Assembly: GCA_905221615.1 (NCBI GenBank)
Contig: CAJNDT010006011.1
Location: 62,001 to 126,000, forward strand
DNA length: 64,000 bases
Source: Symbiodinium sp. CCMP2592
Lineage: Eukaryota; Sar; Dinophyceae; Suessiales; Symbiodiniaceae
Reading direction: 5' to 3'
How positions within the stretch are numbered: the stretch's first letter is position 1; each line of letters begins with the position of its first letter. Shown piece by piece: positions 21,025 to 32,400 of this stretch. Under the pieces are notes generated by a model. It did no database searches, was not told the origin of the DNA, and worked only from the letters and a program-made list of their open reading frames with translations. A program made the position numbers and the translations under genes.

Positions 21025-21273
21025 TGATTCCGTAAACCTCTAAAGGGGTAGCTCTAACAGGTACCTACAGCAATGGCTGCATGCTCATACATATACATTC
21101 CGCTGCCCATTGGCTCAAGTGGTTTTACCATATTGAGACAAGACAAGCTCTCCTTGCGTAGCAAGACAAAACAACTACTGTCCGTGTGCAGGGCGCTGCC
21201 CTTTGATCCTTAGGGAATAAACTGGTCATACACCTCCTAACAAGGAGCATATCCTTGTGGGTGTATCGGCACA
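21025..21273 (+). repeat. 5' LTR of copia copy 2
   Basis: 249 bp. It differs from its own 3' LTR in the first bases and by loss of two bases at about 21116 (ctcaagtgg). Both LTRs of this copy share 'aataaactgg' and 'aacaaggagcatatccttgtg', distinguishing them from copy 1. The caagga/tcctt(g) hairpin is kept by this variant. Confidence 0.9.
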
Positions 21274-21279
21274 GTTTTC

Positions 21280-21292
21280 TGGTAGCGGAGCC
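21280..21292 (+). promoter_or_regulatory. tRNA primer-binding site, copy 2
   Basis: tggtagcggagcc, identical to the site in copy 1 and again six bases after the LTR. Complementary to a tRNA 3' end ...GGCTCCGCTACCA. Confidence 0.8.
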
Positions 21293-21375
21293 CGGAAAGG
21301 GCCGCCCGCCTCCTAAAGTCCGCTACAGCGGTCGGCCTCGCCGAACGCTTAACCAAGCGGACAAGAGGCAGCACA

Positions 21376-24300
21376 ATGTCGAGCTCGCATAGCGAAGCCG
21401 ACGGCAGTTCCCAATCCTCCGGGGGATATGAGAACGAAGAGACCTCCCAAGGTCCAGCCACTTATGTCGCACAGTCATATGCAACATCTGAACGCATGCT
21501 TGCATCATTAGGCATAACGCCCAAGATCGCGCCTGCCTATGATGGCACCACCTCGTGGTTTGAGTATGAACAGTTGATTGACGACTGGTGCGACATAACA
21601 ACGCTGGATGACACCAAAAGAGGTCCGTCTCTCAAGACGAGGCTCTCCGGATTGGCCGCAGTACAAAAGGAATCACTCAACCGAGAAAGGCTTGCAGCCC
21701 CAGATGGAGTAGATTACTTCAAGAAGAAGCTGCGTCCATTTTTCGTGAAAGGAGAACAGTACGTTTTCCTGTGGCGTTTCCTCGGCCTATTCAAGGCATG
21801 GAAGGGCAACCAAGACTTTGTGACTTGGATTGCCAAGTTTGAGATCGTGCTACAGCGCGTGAAAAACTCATGGATGGATCTCTTACCAGAGATAGCTCTG
21901 GAGGATGCCCATCCAGATTTCATGCAGGCTGTGCAGGCAGATCAGACCTTCTTGCGCCTACAGGATGCAACCGAGAGAGACACATACGCCGCACGTTTCT
22001 TCGAAACATGGAACAAGGAACGCCTTGATAATCATCGAAGAGCGTTTTCTCTAAATGATAATCTCCTAGCTCTCCTCTTCCTAGTGCAGTCCGACCTAAA
22101 TGAGATGCAACGTGAGAGGTTGGTAACAGCATTGACCAACCAAGGTCACCGAATTGAGACCTACACGTACCCTGTGGTACGGCAGACCATGTTCGATCAG
22201 TTCTCAACGACCAGAACTGGTCTGCAGGATCCCAACATTCGACACTCTTCTCACAAGAAGGACCGCCATGGAAGGAGAGACCAACGCCGCAAACGCGGAG
22301 GTCGAAACTTCCTCATCCTCGATCAGGGGGAATACGACGGAGTCGATGGATTCTGGCTCCAAGACGAAGACACCCTTGAGGAAGGCTTTCTTGCCGCCGA
22401 GGATGAAGAAGCTGTCTTCTGGACAGTTGATGACCATGAGGCCTTCGGTGCAAGGAGATTCAAAAAGGGAAGAAGACCAAGAATGCGTCCCGGATCACCG
22501 GGAAGAGCAAAGGGTGGCAAGCGAAAAGGACGTGGCCGTTTTAGGTCATACCGCGGAAAAGGGAGAGCCAACCAGGCAGAACATCATCCAACTGATTCCA
22601 GCTATTTCGGTAAAGGTAAAGGAAAGGAAAAAGGAAAAGGTGGAAAAGGCAAAGGAAAAGGAAAGGACAAATCAGATAAAGGAAGCTCCTTCAAGGGCTC
22701 AAAAGCAAAAGGCAAAGGTAAGGATACAGCTAAGTCTGCCTCCTTACAAGGAGACCAAACTGGATCTCCACAGCCCTATGAAAGTTCCACCGCACCGAGC
22801 TGGGATTCATGGTATGAGGACAGTTATTATACTGACTCCAGTTGGAATTATGCCGCTTATGACGATCAAGCGTCTTATACATACTATGCATCACAAGCCT
22901 CACGAAGAAAAACACGGAGAAAGAAGAGAAGAAATCAAGCAGGATCATCAGGTAGAGGCACAGATCCGAGCGCGCACCAAGAACCCGTGTACAACTCATC
23001 AGTGAGTTATGTGCCCCAGGTCTTTGAACCATCCGAGGGGCAAGGTGTTGAAACTGCAACAGCGGTGTTTCCGTTGCAGCACACCGTCCTATCTGCTCTC
23101 ACAGAGCGGATCAATCTTGATAAGAGCCCTACCTTTGTCATACTTGACTCAGGGTGTACTAGGGCTATGGGTTCCCGCTATGCGGTGAACAGGCTTATCA
23201 AGGCCGTGAAGCAACATGCCCCAGGCATGATTGACTTCACTTTCTCACCTTCGAACACGAAGTTCTCTTTCGCAGATAGTGAAACAGCTCTTATCAAGGA
23301 GCGTGTAACTCTATGGTTCAACACAACTCCAAGAAGAGATACAACCATAGAAGTTCTGGATCAGGGGAGAGTTACCATTTTGTTCTCCATCGAACAGATG
23401 AGGAATCTAAGAATGACCCTCGAGTGTAGTCCCACAGCTGACCTAGCAACGTGTGAAGCTTTCGGTTTGTATAAAACCCCTCTTCCGATTAGTACCAATA
23501 ACCATTTGGTATTGGACCTTCTAGGCTTCACTTCCGCCAGGAAGTATCTCCCTAAATCAGGTACGTCGTTCAATGCGACAGAGACTGCTCTAGGAGCTAG
23601 GAAGCCAAAGGAAGAAGGAAGACCTTATACTAGGATCCCGGAAGGTCGCTGTCCAGCTTGCGCAGGACAGAAAAGGGCTCATACGTACCTCAAAGGTTGC
23701 GACAAGGCACCTGAGGGAGCAGCTGATCCACCACCGAAGAGGATTTCAGGTAAGAAGAAGCCTCTTCCATCTGATCCGGCAGAATCATCTGCCAAGAAAC
23801 CTGATCCACCAGAACCATCTGGTGATGCTCCTGAGCCTTCCGAACCATCGGAACCATCATCAGGCTCTAGAGACAAACCTGCAGAATCATCTGCACCGCA
23901 CGAACCTCCAGAAGAAGAAAGAATTGAGGTTCCACCTGCGAAGACAAAGACTCCAAAGGGTCTTAAAAACCTTCTGAAGAAAACCCGCAAATATGCGGTC
24001 AAACCTCCTGTTGAAGAGAAGTCTACAGTCCCAGGAGCTGATGACGGGACGGAGGTAAGACCACTTGAGTCAAGAGAATACCCGGCTCCTGGTACAGACT
24101 CACCTACAGGTGAAGAGATTGTTGCGGAACCATCGCCATCTCTTCCCATTGCTCTTCGCAGGATTCATGAGAAGCTTAAGGACCCTGTAGAACTCTATAA
24201 GCTTCACCTTAAGCACCGTCATATGAGTCCGGATCAGTTCAAGCGACGCACGAAAGCCTTACAGATCCCAAAGGAGATATATGAGCTATATGACCAACTG

Positions 24301-27300
24301 GTCAAAAAGTGTTCAGCCTGTCAGGAAAACGTGAGAGCTCTTTCAAGAGCGAAGATTTCCGGTTTAAGATCAGAGACTTTCGGTGATCTCACCTTCGTAG
24401 ATCACGGTGAGCTTCCAATTCCCGGCAACAATAGTCGCTTAATATTTCTTATTCTCTATGACGGAGCAACAAACCTGTTGACTTCCGAAGTAGTCCAGGA
24501 TAAAGAAGAGCATACTACAATGTCGATTATGAATGACTACTTTGAGAAATTTCAGATCAACCCAAGGGTTGTAGTTGGAGATCAAGCATTCATGACTCCA
24601 AAAATGGAGGCTTATTACAACCGGCAGAATATCAAGCCTGTAGCAACAGGACCTGGAACACCATGGCCCAACAGGGCCGAAGCTGCTGTAAGATTGCTGA
24701 AGCATCAGATTAAGCTCATACTTCAGATCCTGAAGGATGGTGACCCGCAGTATAACGGAATCACCACGAAGTATGGCAACCTCGTTCGCCAAGCATGTTT
24801 GGCAAGAAACTCTTCGATTACCTACGGAGGAGTTACTCCTTTAGAAATGGCCTTTGGAAGGCGTCCTCGAGATGTTATAACACCAGAGAACGATGATCCC
24901 AATCAGTTGACAGGTAATCCAACTGATACGGAAGTCACTGCGAGAGCCATTAAGGAGCTTGCCAACAGGGCTTACCAAGAGGCACGCCAATCTGATGATC
25001 TGCGCAGAGATCTTGCGGCCAGACTGTCAATGACCGAAGGACCTTTCTCTCTGGGAGATAAGGTTTTCTACTGGTCAGAGGATAAGTCTAAGATTGGATC
25101 AACTGGGTCCCAACATGGATCTTGGCTAAAAGGAAAGGTGATCTCCGAACTCGGAGGATCCATGGTAGGTGTGGATCTTGGAACACGCATCGTCCGCGTT
25201 AATATCTCAAAACTGAGGAAAAAATATGACATAACATCTGATGTGGAGATTCCTCTCGCGCCTGATGAGGAAACTCTGACGTCAGAAGGTTCTGACCACG
25301 CAAGTTGCATGGTCACCTTTGATGCTTCCCTGCAGTCGACAGACCTAACGGTTCCGCATCAAGAGTGTCACTGGCAGGTCACCAGCACTGGGAAGATTGA
25401 CTTCCTAGAACTCTACGGTGGATCTCCCCGTATGAGCCACAAGGCTGCCCTGTCAGGTCTGCGAGTAGGTCAGCCAGTCGACTTGCGTAGTGGTCTAGAT
25501 CTTGAGCAACCGCAAGGTCGCTCCAATCTTCTTAGGATCATCAAGGAACAAGAAACTACTATTATTGTTATGTCACCCGATCACTCTCAGTGGTCTAGCT
25601 GGTACTCACAGTGGAAGAAAGGCTCTGCCAAGAGACTTTCTGTTTTAAAATTCTGTGAATCGGTCGCAGACCACCAAATGAAGCTCGGACGTTACTTTGT
25701 TCTTGAGAACCCATACTACAGCAGGCGCTGGTCTTCACCAGAAGCAAAACGCCTGTTTTCCAACCGCAAGATCAGCTATGAGGTCTGTAACCTACAAGCC
25801 TATGGCATGAAAGATCCAAAAGGATACTATGAATCGAAATCCTCGATTTTCATGCACAACCTGCCACCGCAGGTTCTAACTCCTCTCCAGAGGCATTCTG
25901 CCAAAACGAAACCTCCAACATCTCCACCTGGAGACGAAAAGGGTATTCAAGGCTACGGTCTTAAAACGAAACTCGCACAAGTGTATCCTTATGAATTCTG
26001 TGAGACTTTTGCCTCGTGTTTGGCAAGATTCTTGAAACGAGATGCGTATGCATCTCATCTTTCTTTAGTCACAGACATACTAGAATACTCTGGAGATGAA
26101 TGCCTCCAGGGACTTTCGGAACTTCTTGATCAGGAGTATTCACTTTTTACAACAAATCCTCTCAAGGATTCAAAACTCCTGCAAGATCCGAAAATCAGAT
26201 CACTTGTTGCTAGAGTAAATTCTTTATCGAGTAAAACTGAATTACCATTGCATCATGCCAAACCATCACCGTCCCTTGATGCCTTGGTGTCAGACATTAC
26301 TCGCCTTAGATCAAGACTCTTACCAGGGTCTGGTTTCGAACAGTGTACTCTATACAGAGGTACATTTGGAACAGTCAAAGCACTCACCAGTGTAACTGAT
26401 GGCGTTCTTGTCTTCTGGAACAAGAAGAAGCCCAATTCGACTATGACGTTTTGCTTGCCGCACCAGGTTTCCTGGAATAAAGTACACCCATCAACCTTCT
26501 CGGGGGTGCTCTTCCAGATGACAGGCGGCAAGACTTCACCGTCCGTGCGAACACCGCCGGATGTTATCATGTCGGACGAAGAGGTTTCGCCGTCGGACCC
26601 GTCAGAACCCATGAGCACTAATCGTTCACGGATCACATCTGACGATGTCTCCATGCCGGAACCAGATCAGACGATGCCTCCCGGCACGCCGCCGTCGCGT
26701 CCTCCACCTCCCATACCTCCACCGCGACTACCGGCCGTTTCCTCCGATGAGCCCGTGGCTCCTGCTCGGGCTAAGCCTCGCGTGCATCCGCCTCCTCGCG
26801 TTCCGTCTCCTCGGCGTCTGGGGGGTGATGTGTCGCCAAGTTCTTCATCGGAAAGGAAAGTTTCGCCGCACAAACAGAAATCACCTTCACAGGTGCCGAC
26901 ACCAAAACCTAAACCGAAGGCACATCCACAGGGACCCATTCTTCCGTTACAACAAGATGAAGAAGATTCTGAAGAAGAACTGGTCCCGGACGACACCGGA
27001 CAACCGTCCGCTCCTCCTCACACCTCTGGTTCACCAGAACCGGAGAGCGATGCCGAGTCAGAAGACACAAGGTATTACTCTGATGAGGAAGGTGACCTGG
27101 TCGTAGAGGAGAAGGACTGGATCCTTCTCACAGAAGAACAGAAACTGTGCAGTAACACAGGTTCTTTCTCCATGCCTCGGTACATGCATGGCGGACCCGT
27201 AGACATCAGAGAGGTAACATCAAGAGTGAGGTCAGACCGAACACGGTATAAACCCAACAAAAGGTTCCGATCTGACATCCGTGAAGAGTATGATCTTCTC

Positions 27301-29279
27301 ACGGAAGAGGACAAGGCCTTATCCCTAAGTTCCCCCAGGAACTCAGCAAATCTGACCCAGAAGGCACAACGGAAGGAGGCAAACGCCAAAGAAAAGCGTG
27401 AGATGAAGAAACAGTTTGATGAAGCGAAAGCAGCAGAATATCAGAGCTGGCTAGACAATGATGTCTTTGAGCTCGTCGATACACGGAAACTCGGAAACAT
27501 CCGAAATTATGTCACTGGTCGATGGGTCCTGACTCTAAAAAGAGATAAGGACGGAAAATTCCTTAAGTGCAAGGCCCGATGGGTCCTAAGAGGTTTCCAG
27601 GATCGACAAAAGGACATACAGCAAACTGATAGTCCTGCTGCGAGTCGCCCAGGTTTCCGCTTAGCGATTCAACTAGCAGCTAACAAGCTGTGGAATCTGA
27701 CACACATCGACCTAAAGACTGCTTTTCTGCAGGGTGAAGCCTATGATGAGTCGAGAGACATAATCTGACAGATTCCTCCTGAAGCAGGTTATCCTCCCTA
27801 CATTGCAGCGAGGATGAAGAAACCCGCTTATGGACTTAACGATGCACCTCGAAGATGGTGGAACATCGTTGATAAGGCACTCCTGTATTACGGCCTGGTG
27901 CCAACCCGTGCGGATCGCTGTACATATGTTCTGTATGGTAAGAAGTCTGCAACAGCAGATGCTGAGATCAAGAAGTCTCAGCCAAAGAACATGGAATCAG
28001 CGATTGACTATCTCCTAGATCCCATAGCAGGCAACAATGCCAAGGGTAGACAGGTACATGGAGTAGTCTGTTTACATGTAGATGACCTGTGCATGGCCGG
28101 TGATGACACCTTTCGTAAGGCCGTGATTGAATCGATCAAAAAAGAGTTTGCAGTCGGTTCTGAAGACACGAACGATATTATGTTTGTAGGACAGAGATTA
28201 GTCTGGAAGGATGCTACAGCATCAGTGCCAGCACATATCTCAGTAAATCAGAGCCTAGCTGTTGAAGCTCTCTAGCTGTTGAAGCTCTAGAGGAAATTGT
28301 TTTTTTTTTTTTTTTCAACAATGAGCAACAATGCACACCACAGCAGCACACTGCTTACAGAAGTGTTTTAGTACAGATCAACTGGCTACAAAGCCGGACT
28401 CAAGCTCACATCTGTTATCGCTTCAGTCGGTGTGCGAGTAAGGCTGCCAAGCCTACTATCGGTGATATTCGAGAATTGAACAAGCTTGTTAGGATTTTGA
28501 AGTCTACTGAAGTAGAACTGCGTTTTTGGCCGCTGAAAGGAAATCTCAGAAGCCTCGGTTACCCTGATGCTTCCTACAGGAACAATGATGACAAATCATC
28601 TCAGAGAGCACATGTTATTTTCCTTGCTGAAGATCGAAATCCAAAGCTAAAGGGAATGAAACAATCAGCCGCAGCTGCTTCTTCCAAGAAGAACGATTTC
28701 TCTGAATCCTCTATTAAGGAAACATCCTCGAGAGGTAGCCTGGTGGATTATGAGTCTCACAAGATTACTACAACCACAATGTCCACAACAGTGGCAGAGC
28801 TTAACGCACTGATGCGTTGCTTTGGTACTTGCCTGTTCCTCAAGGGACTTTGGGCAGATCTCTCATCAGAGACCGTACCCATACATATCAGAACAGATGC
28901 GAACAATCTTGTGACAACAGCAGGCACGACACACCTTCCAGAGCAGAAGGAAACTCACCACCTCATTCAGATGCTTCGTAAAGAATCCAACTCTGGATCT
29001 TTAGATGACCTAGCTCATGTAAGCTCGAAGTACTGCCTAGCTGATGCATTAACAAATCACTCGGCGCAACCTGATGAGCTTATCAAGGCTCTGGAAACAG
29101 GGAATTTACCAGAAACAGACATTCATCCACCCTTCCGTGAACTTCTTCAACATAAAGCTTTCACTGTTCGGTGGATCATAGACAATCTCAAGAATGCCGC
29201 CACAGCTGTAGCCTTCCTTGGAATTGATGTCTCAACAGAGATTTACCGATTATTTTACTGCCAAGGAATATGGTGGTAG
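21376..29279 (+). pseudogene. gag-pol of copia copy 2 (nonsense + 17-bp duplication)
   Basis: The first 2,130 codons (21376-27768) are uninterrupted and give the cleanest view of the polyprotein. Gag is about 1-300 and the basic G/K region about 300-450. Protease DSGCT has D591. The C-x2-C-x7-H-x5-C cluster is 759-775. Integrase has H944/H947-H949, C979 and C982 with DDE D1009, D1069, E1102. The methyltransferase-like insert runs about 1335-1500 (FLELYGG at 1343, ENP at 1444). A Pro-rich linker follows, then the start of RT. At 27766 a TGT codon of copy 1 is TGA, cutting RT after its first motifs. The frame then resumes (HVDD near 28075-28090) until a tandem 17-bp duplication (28255-28271/28272-28288) shifts it, next to a run of 16 T (28300-28315). 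RNase H is open again from 28476 to the stop at 29277; its last motif reads ADALTN instead of ADALTK. Confidence 0.92.
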
Positions 29280-29319
29280 TCTCGTTTGCTGGTAGCACAA
29301 CCATGTGCTGGATTTTCTA

Positions 29320-29357
29320 TTTAGACTGTTTTCCGTCTAAAAGAAAATTTGTGTCTG
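29320..29357 (+). promoter_or_regulatory. Hairpin plus internal polypurine-like motif, copy 2
   Basis: Same arrangement as 13177-13213 in copy 1: stem tttagac/gtctaaa (loop one base longer), overlapping taaaagaaaatttgtgtctg at 29338-29357, which is repeated at 36694-36713 just before the 3' LTR. Retention in both copies supports a role. Confidence 0.6.
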
Positions 29358-29498
29358 CGAGCTGCGTTTCCATTAAGATCGGACATGTTCATGAGAATTA
29401 TATGTATCATCCGCAGCCGCTTTCAGCCTCGAGCCTTACAGCAATCAGCCTTTCGGGCTAACCAAGCTTTCCTGATCCTGTTTGGTCATTGTGCCGTA

Positions 29499-32400
29499 AT
29501 GAGCACACGATCAAACTTCCGTAGCCGTGATGGACACGCCCTACCCAGGGCAGTGCAGGCGTACCAGGAGCGACATCCACACATGGATAGCTCGTACCCC
29601 GAGTCTCGTCGGGAAGCATCACGTCGAAACACCGAACACGGTGGACACCGAATTCACAAACGTGAGAAAAATCATGAGCCTCAATTCATCATCATGGATC
29701 ACCAACAGGTGTTCAATCCGCATCCAAGAGATCTTGCTCAATTGATCTCACGATATGGCCATGCGAGTGGAGCAAGGCTCACTCTAAACTCCAGACAGGG
29801 AGTCAGGCTCTACGAAGGAGTCCTTCAAGGACCATGGGACAACAGTCCCCTTGTATACTGGGATAACAACGTCGGTAATCACGCTCGTGATCCACGCCAG
29901 TTCTGTACGATGCTTGCACATCACCTTCAGACAGGCCTCCCACCGGAGGTAGAACAATGTGTGAGCCTTGATGGATCCGGCGAATATGACTATTCCTCCT
30001 CAGTGCCAAAACTGGCAGATGTAACAGGTCTCTCACCAGAGATGTGCTTCCACATTCTTTCCAAGACCAACAGAGTCGGAAGGTTGTTGGCACACTCAAC
30101 AAGACACCTTCAGAACCAGCGCCCAGATCTCTTTGCTGGCCAACACAATTATCTTCTGGACATGTTCAAGTTGGCCGATGCAGAGCTCGCACAGTATACA
30201 CCACAAGAGATCGCGCTTGGTGTCCTCCTCAACACTAAGTCTAGGTTTGTGGTCACCATGGTTTATAACAAGGATGGCAAGGCCGAAACCACAGATGCCG
30301 CCGTTAACATCCCACCGGATGCAAATGTGTTGACCATGAGCAAAATTTTCCTTTCGGCAGTGGGAGGACACTGTTCACGACGAACTCTACCAAGAGCTGA
30401 AGAACCAGATCCTGAAGAAGAGAGACCAAGGTCACACATGACCATCTCAGACTTCATGGCAACGGGGAGCAATCCTGTACAGTCCCATGCACAGCGTCTC
30501 TCCACTAACGCGCCAAGGCCCGTCGGCATGGAGGATTTTGTTCGACAGAACAACCCTTGTTACATCATGCATGCCACGGACCTACAGGCATTATCCTCAA
30601 TCCTGAGGCACGGTCTGGTACCATCAAACCTCCTAGCGCAGGTGTTTACAGCACCAGATTTCCAAGCTCTTGTGAATGAAAACAGTCGTTCCAACAGGGA
30701 CACTGTTCAGTTCTCAACGCTAAACCTGGCGAATCCCAATCCGACCATGTTGCGTGCCAACAAGGCACTGCTTCTGGTATTCGATGCAAATAACGTAGTG
30801 AACGAAGTCACAAACCTGTGGCAGTCGCAAGTAGGGATGTTTGCTACACCAGATGTAGTGCATGCCCGTACTCTTAGCGCCGTATTCGCACCCTCTGAAA
30901 CACTCTGGGTATCATCGCAATACGATGAGCTCAAGAGCATCGGACCATGGTGGGCAGACCATTGCTCCGAACAGATGCCGTCAGCGACTTACGAGTCGAA
31001 GAAATGGTGCGCAAATTACGGCCGAGAAATCGAATCGGCACTTCGAAAAGTGGCAAGGCGAAATCTGCCACCAGAGCCTCCCAAGGCTAGATCTTCTCAC
31101 AAGAAGTCTTTTTCTCTGCCAAAGACACAGGCTGACACAGCTCCAAACCTGGAGCAAACCGCTTCTGCAGGTGAGGTACCTCCGAAAACGGAGACTACTG
31201 CAAAGGAGATCCATCCGAGATCCAAGCTCGCCCGGCAGGCCGAGGCTGACAAGGATCCGGACAGTCTTATGGGACAGCTCTGGAACTCCGACGGCACCAG
31301 AAGCGCCACCGAAGTTCTTAAGATAACGACAGGTCACAAACCTCCAGAACCTGTTCAGGATACTTCCGCCAACGTAGTTCCTCCCAAGGAAGAATCTTCT
31401 GGAACAGAGACGGAACCTGAGGAACCGGATCCTAACCAGGATCGTGACGAAGAATCAGACGATGAATCGGCATCAAGCGAAAAGAGCTCAAAATCTTCGT
31501 CATCCTCAGAACTCCGAGTTGATGTTAATCCGTCTCACAAGACGAACTCTGCACCTGCAGCGTCGGAGGAGAAGAAAGAATCTCCCACGGAAGAGATCAC
31601 AGAGAAACTTAAGGAGGTCAAACTTGACCAACCAAAGCCTGAAACAGAATATGTTCAGAGTTCAGACGAAGAGCCACAGAAACCAAAATCTCCTAAAAAG
31701 GAGAAGGAGACATTCCTAGTTCTCTTCGATCCTGAAACAGAAAGTTATTATCGAGTCAACAGAAGCAAGCTCAACCTCGAATACGAGGAACCTGCTGATG
31801 AGGAAGATCTCGTAAGAGAACATGAGCGCATCAGCGCTCGACTTCGAGAAAATCGCAAGCACCGAATCTCGAAGTCATCGTCTAACCCGGCTATGCAACA
31901 GGAAATGAAAGAGAGAATCTGGGTTAGTCGATGGAATCGAAAAATCCGAAGTCCACTCATGATCAAGGATTCTGAGGCTCCTGACGAAGAGGAGTGGGAC
32001 AGACCCAGAGATCCGGCATCTTCCTCCTCTGCACCTCCTACCAAGGAGAGATTTGTAGGAGTACGCAGGACAGCCATGAGTCTTAACCAAAGGATACGGC
32101 TGATGACACGACCAGATAATCCTCTCTGCGATCTTTGCAACCAGCCTACAGGCTATTTTTGCTATTCCTGTGGTACGATTGTATGTGCAGACTGTCGACT
32201 TACCCCACAGGGTAAACAACAGATGTGCGAGTGCGTCTTGCCAATCGATTGCCTCGAGACCTCTAAAGTGTCAGCAGGAATGACATCAGAAGAGCGTCAG
32301 TTTTTATACGAGGCCATCCTCACACCTGAGGACGTAGATTTGGCAGTCCAGAAAATCAACATGTATTGCGACCACGCAAGGAATTTGTTCATGAGAGCCC

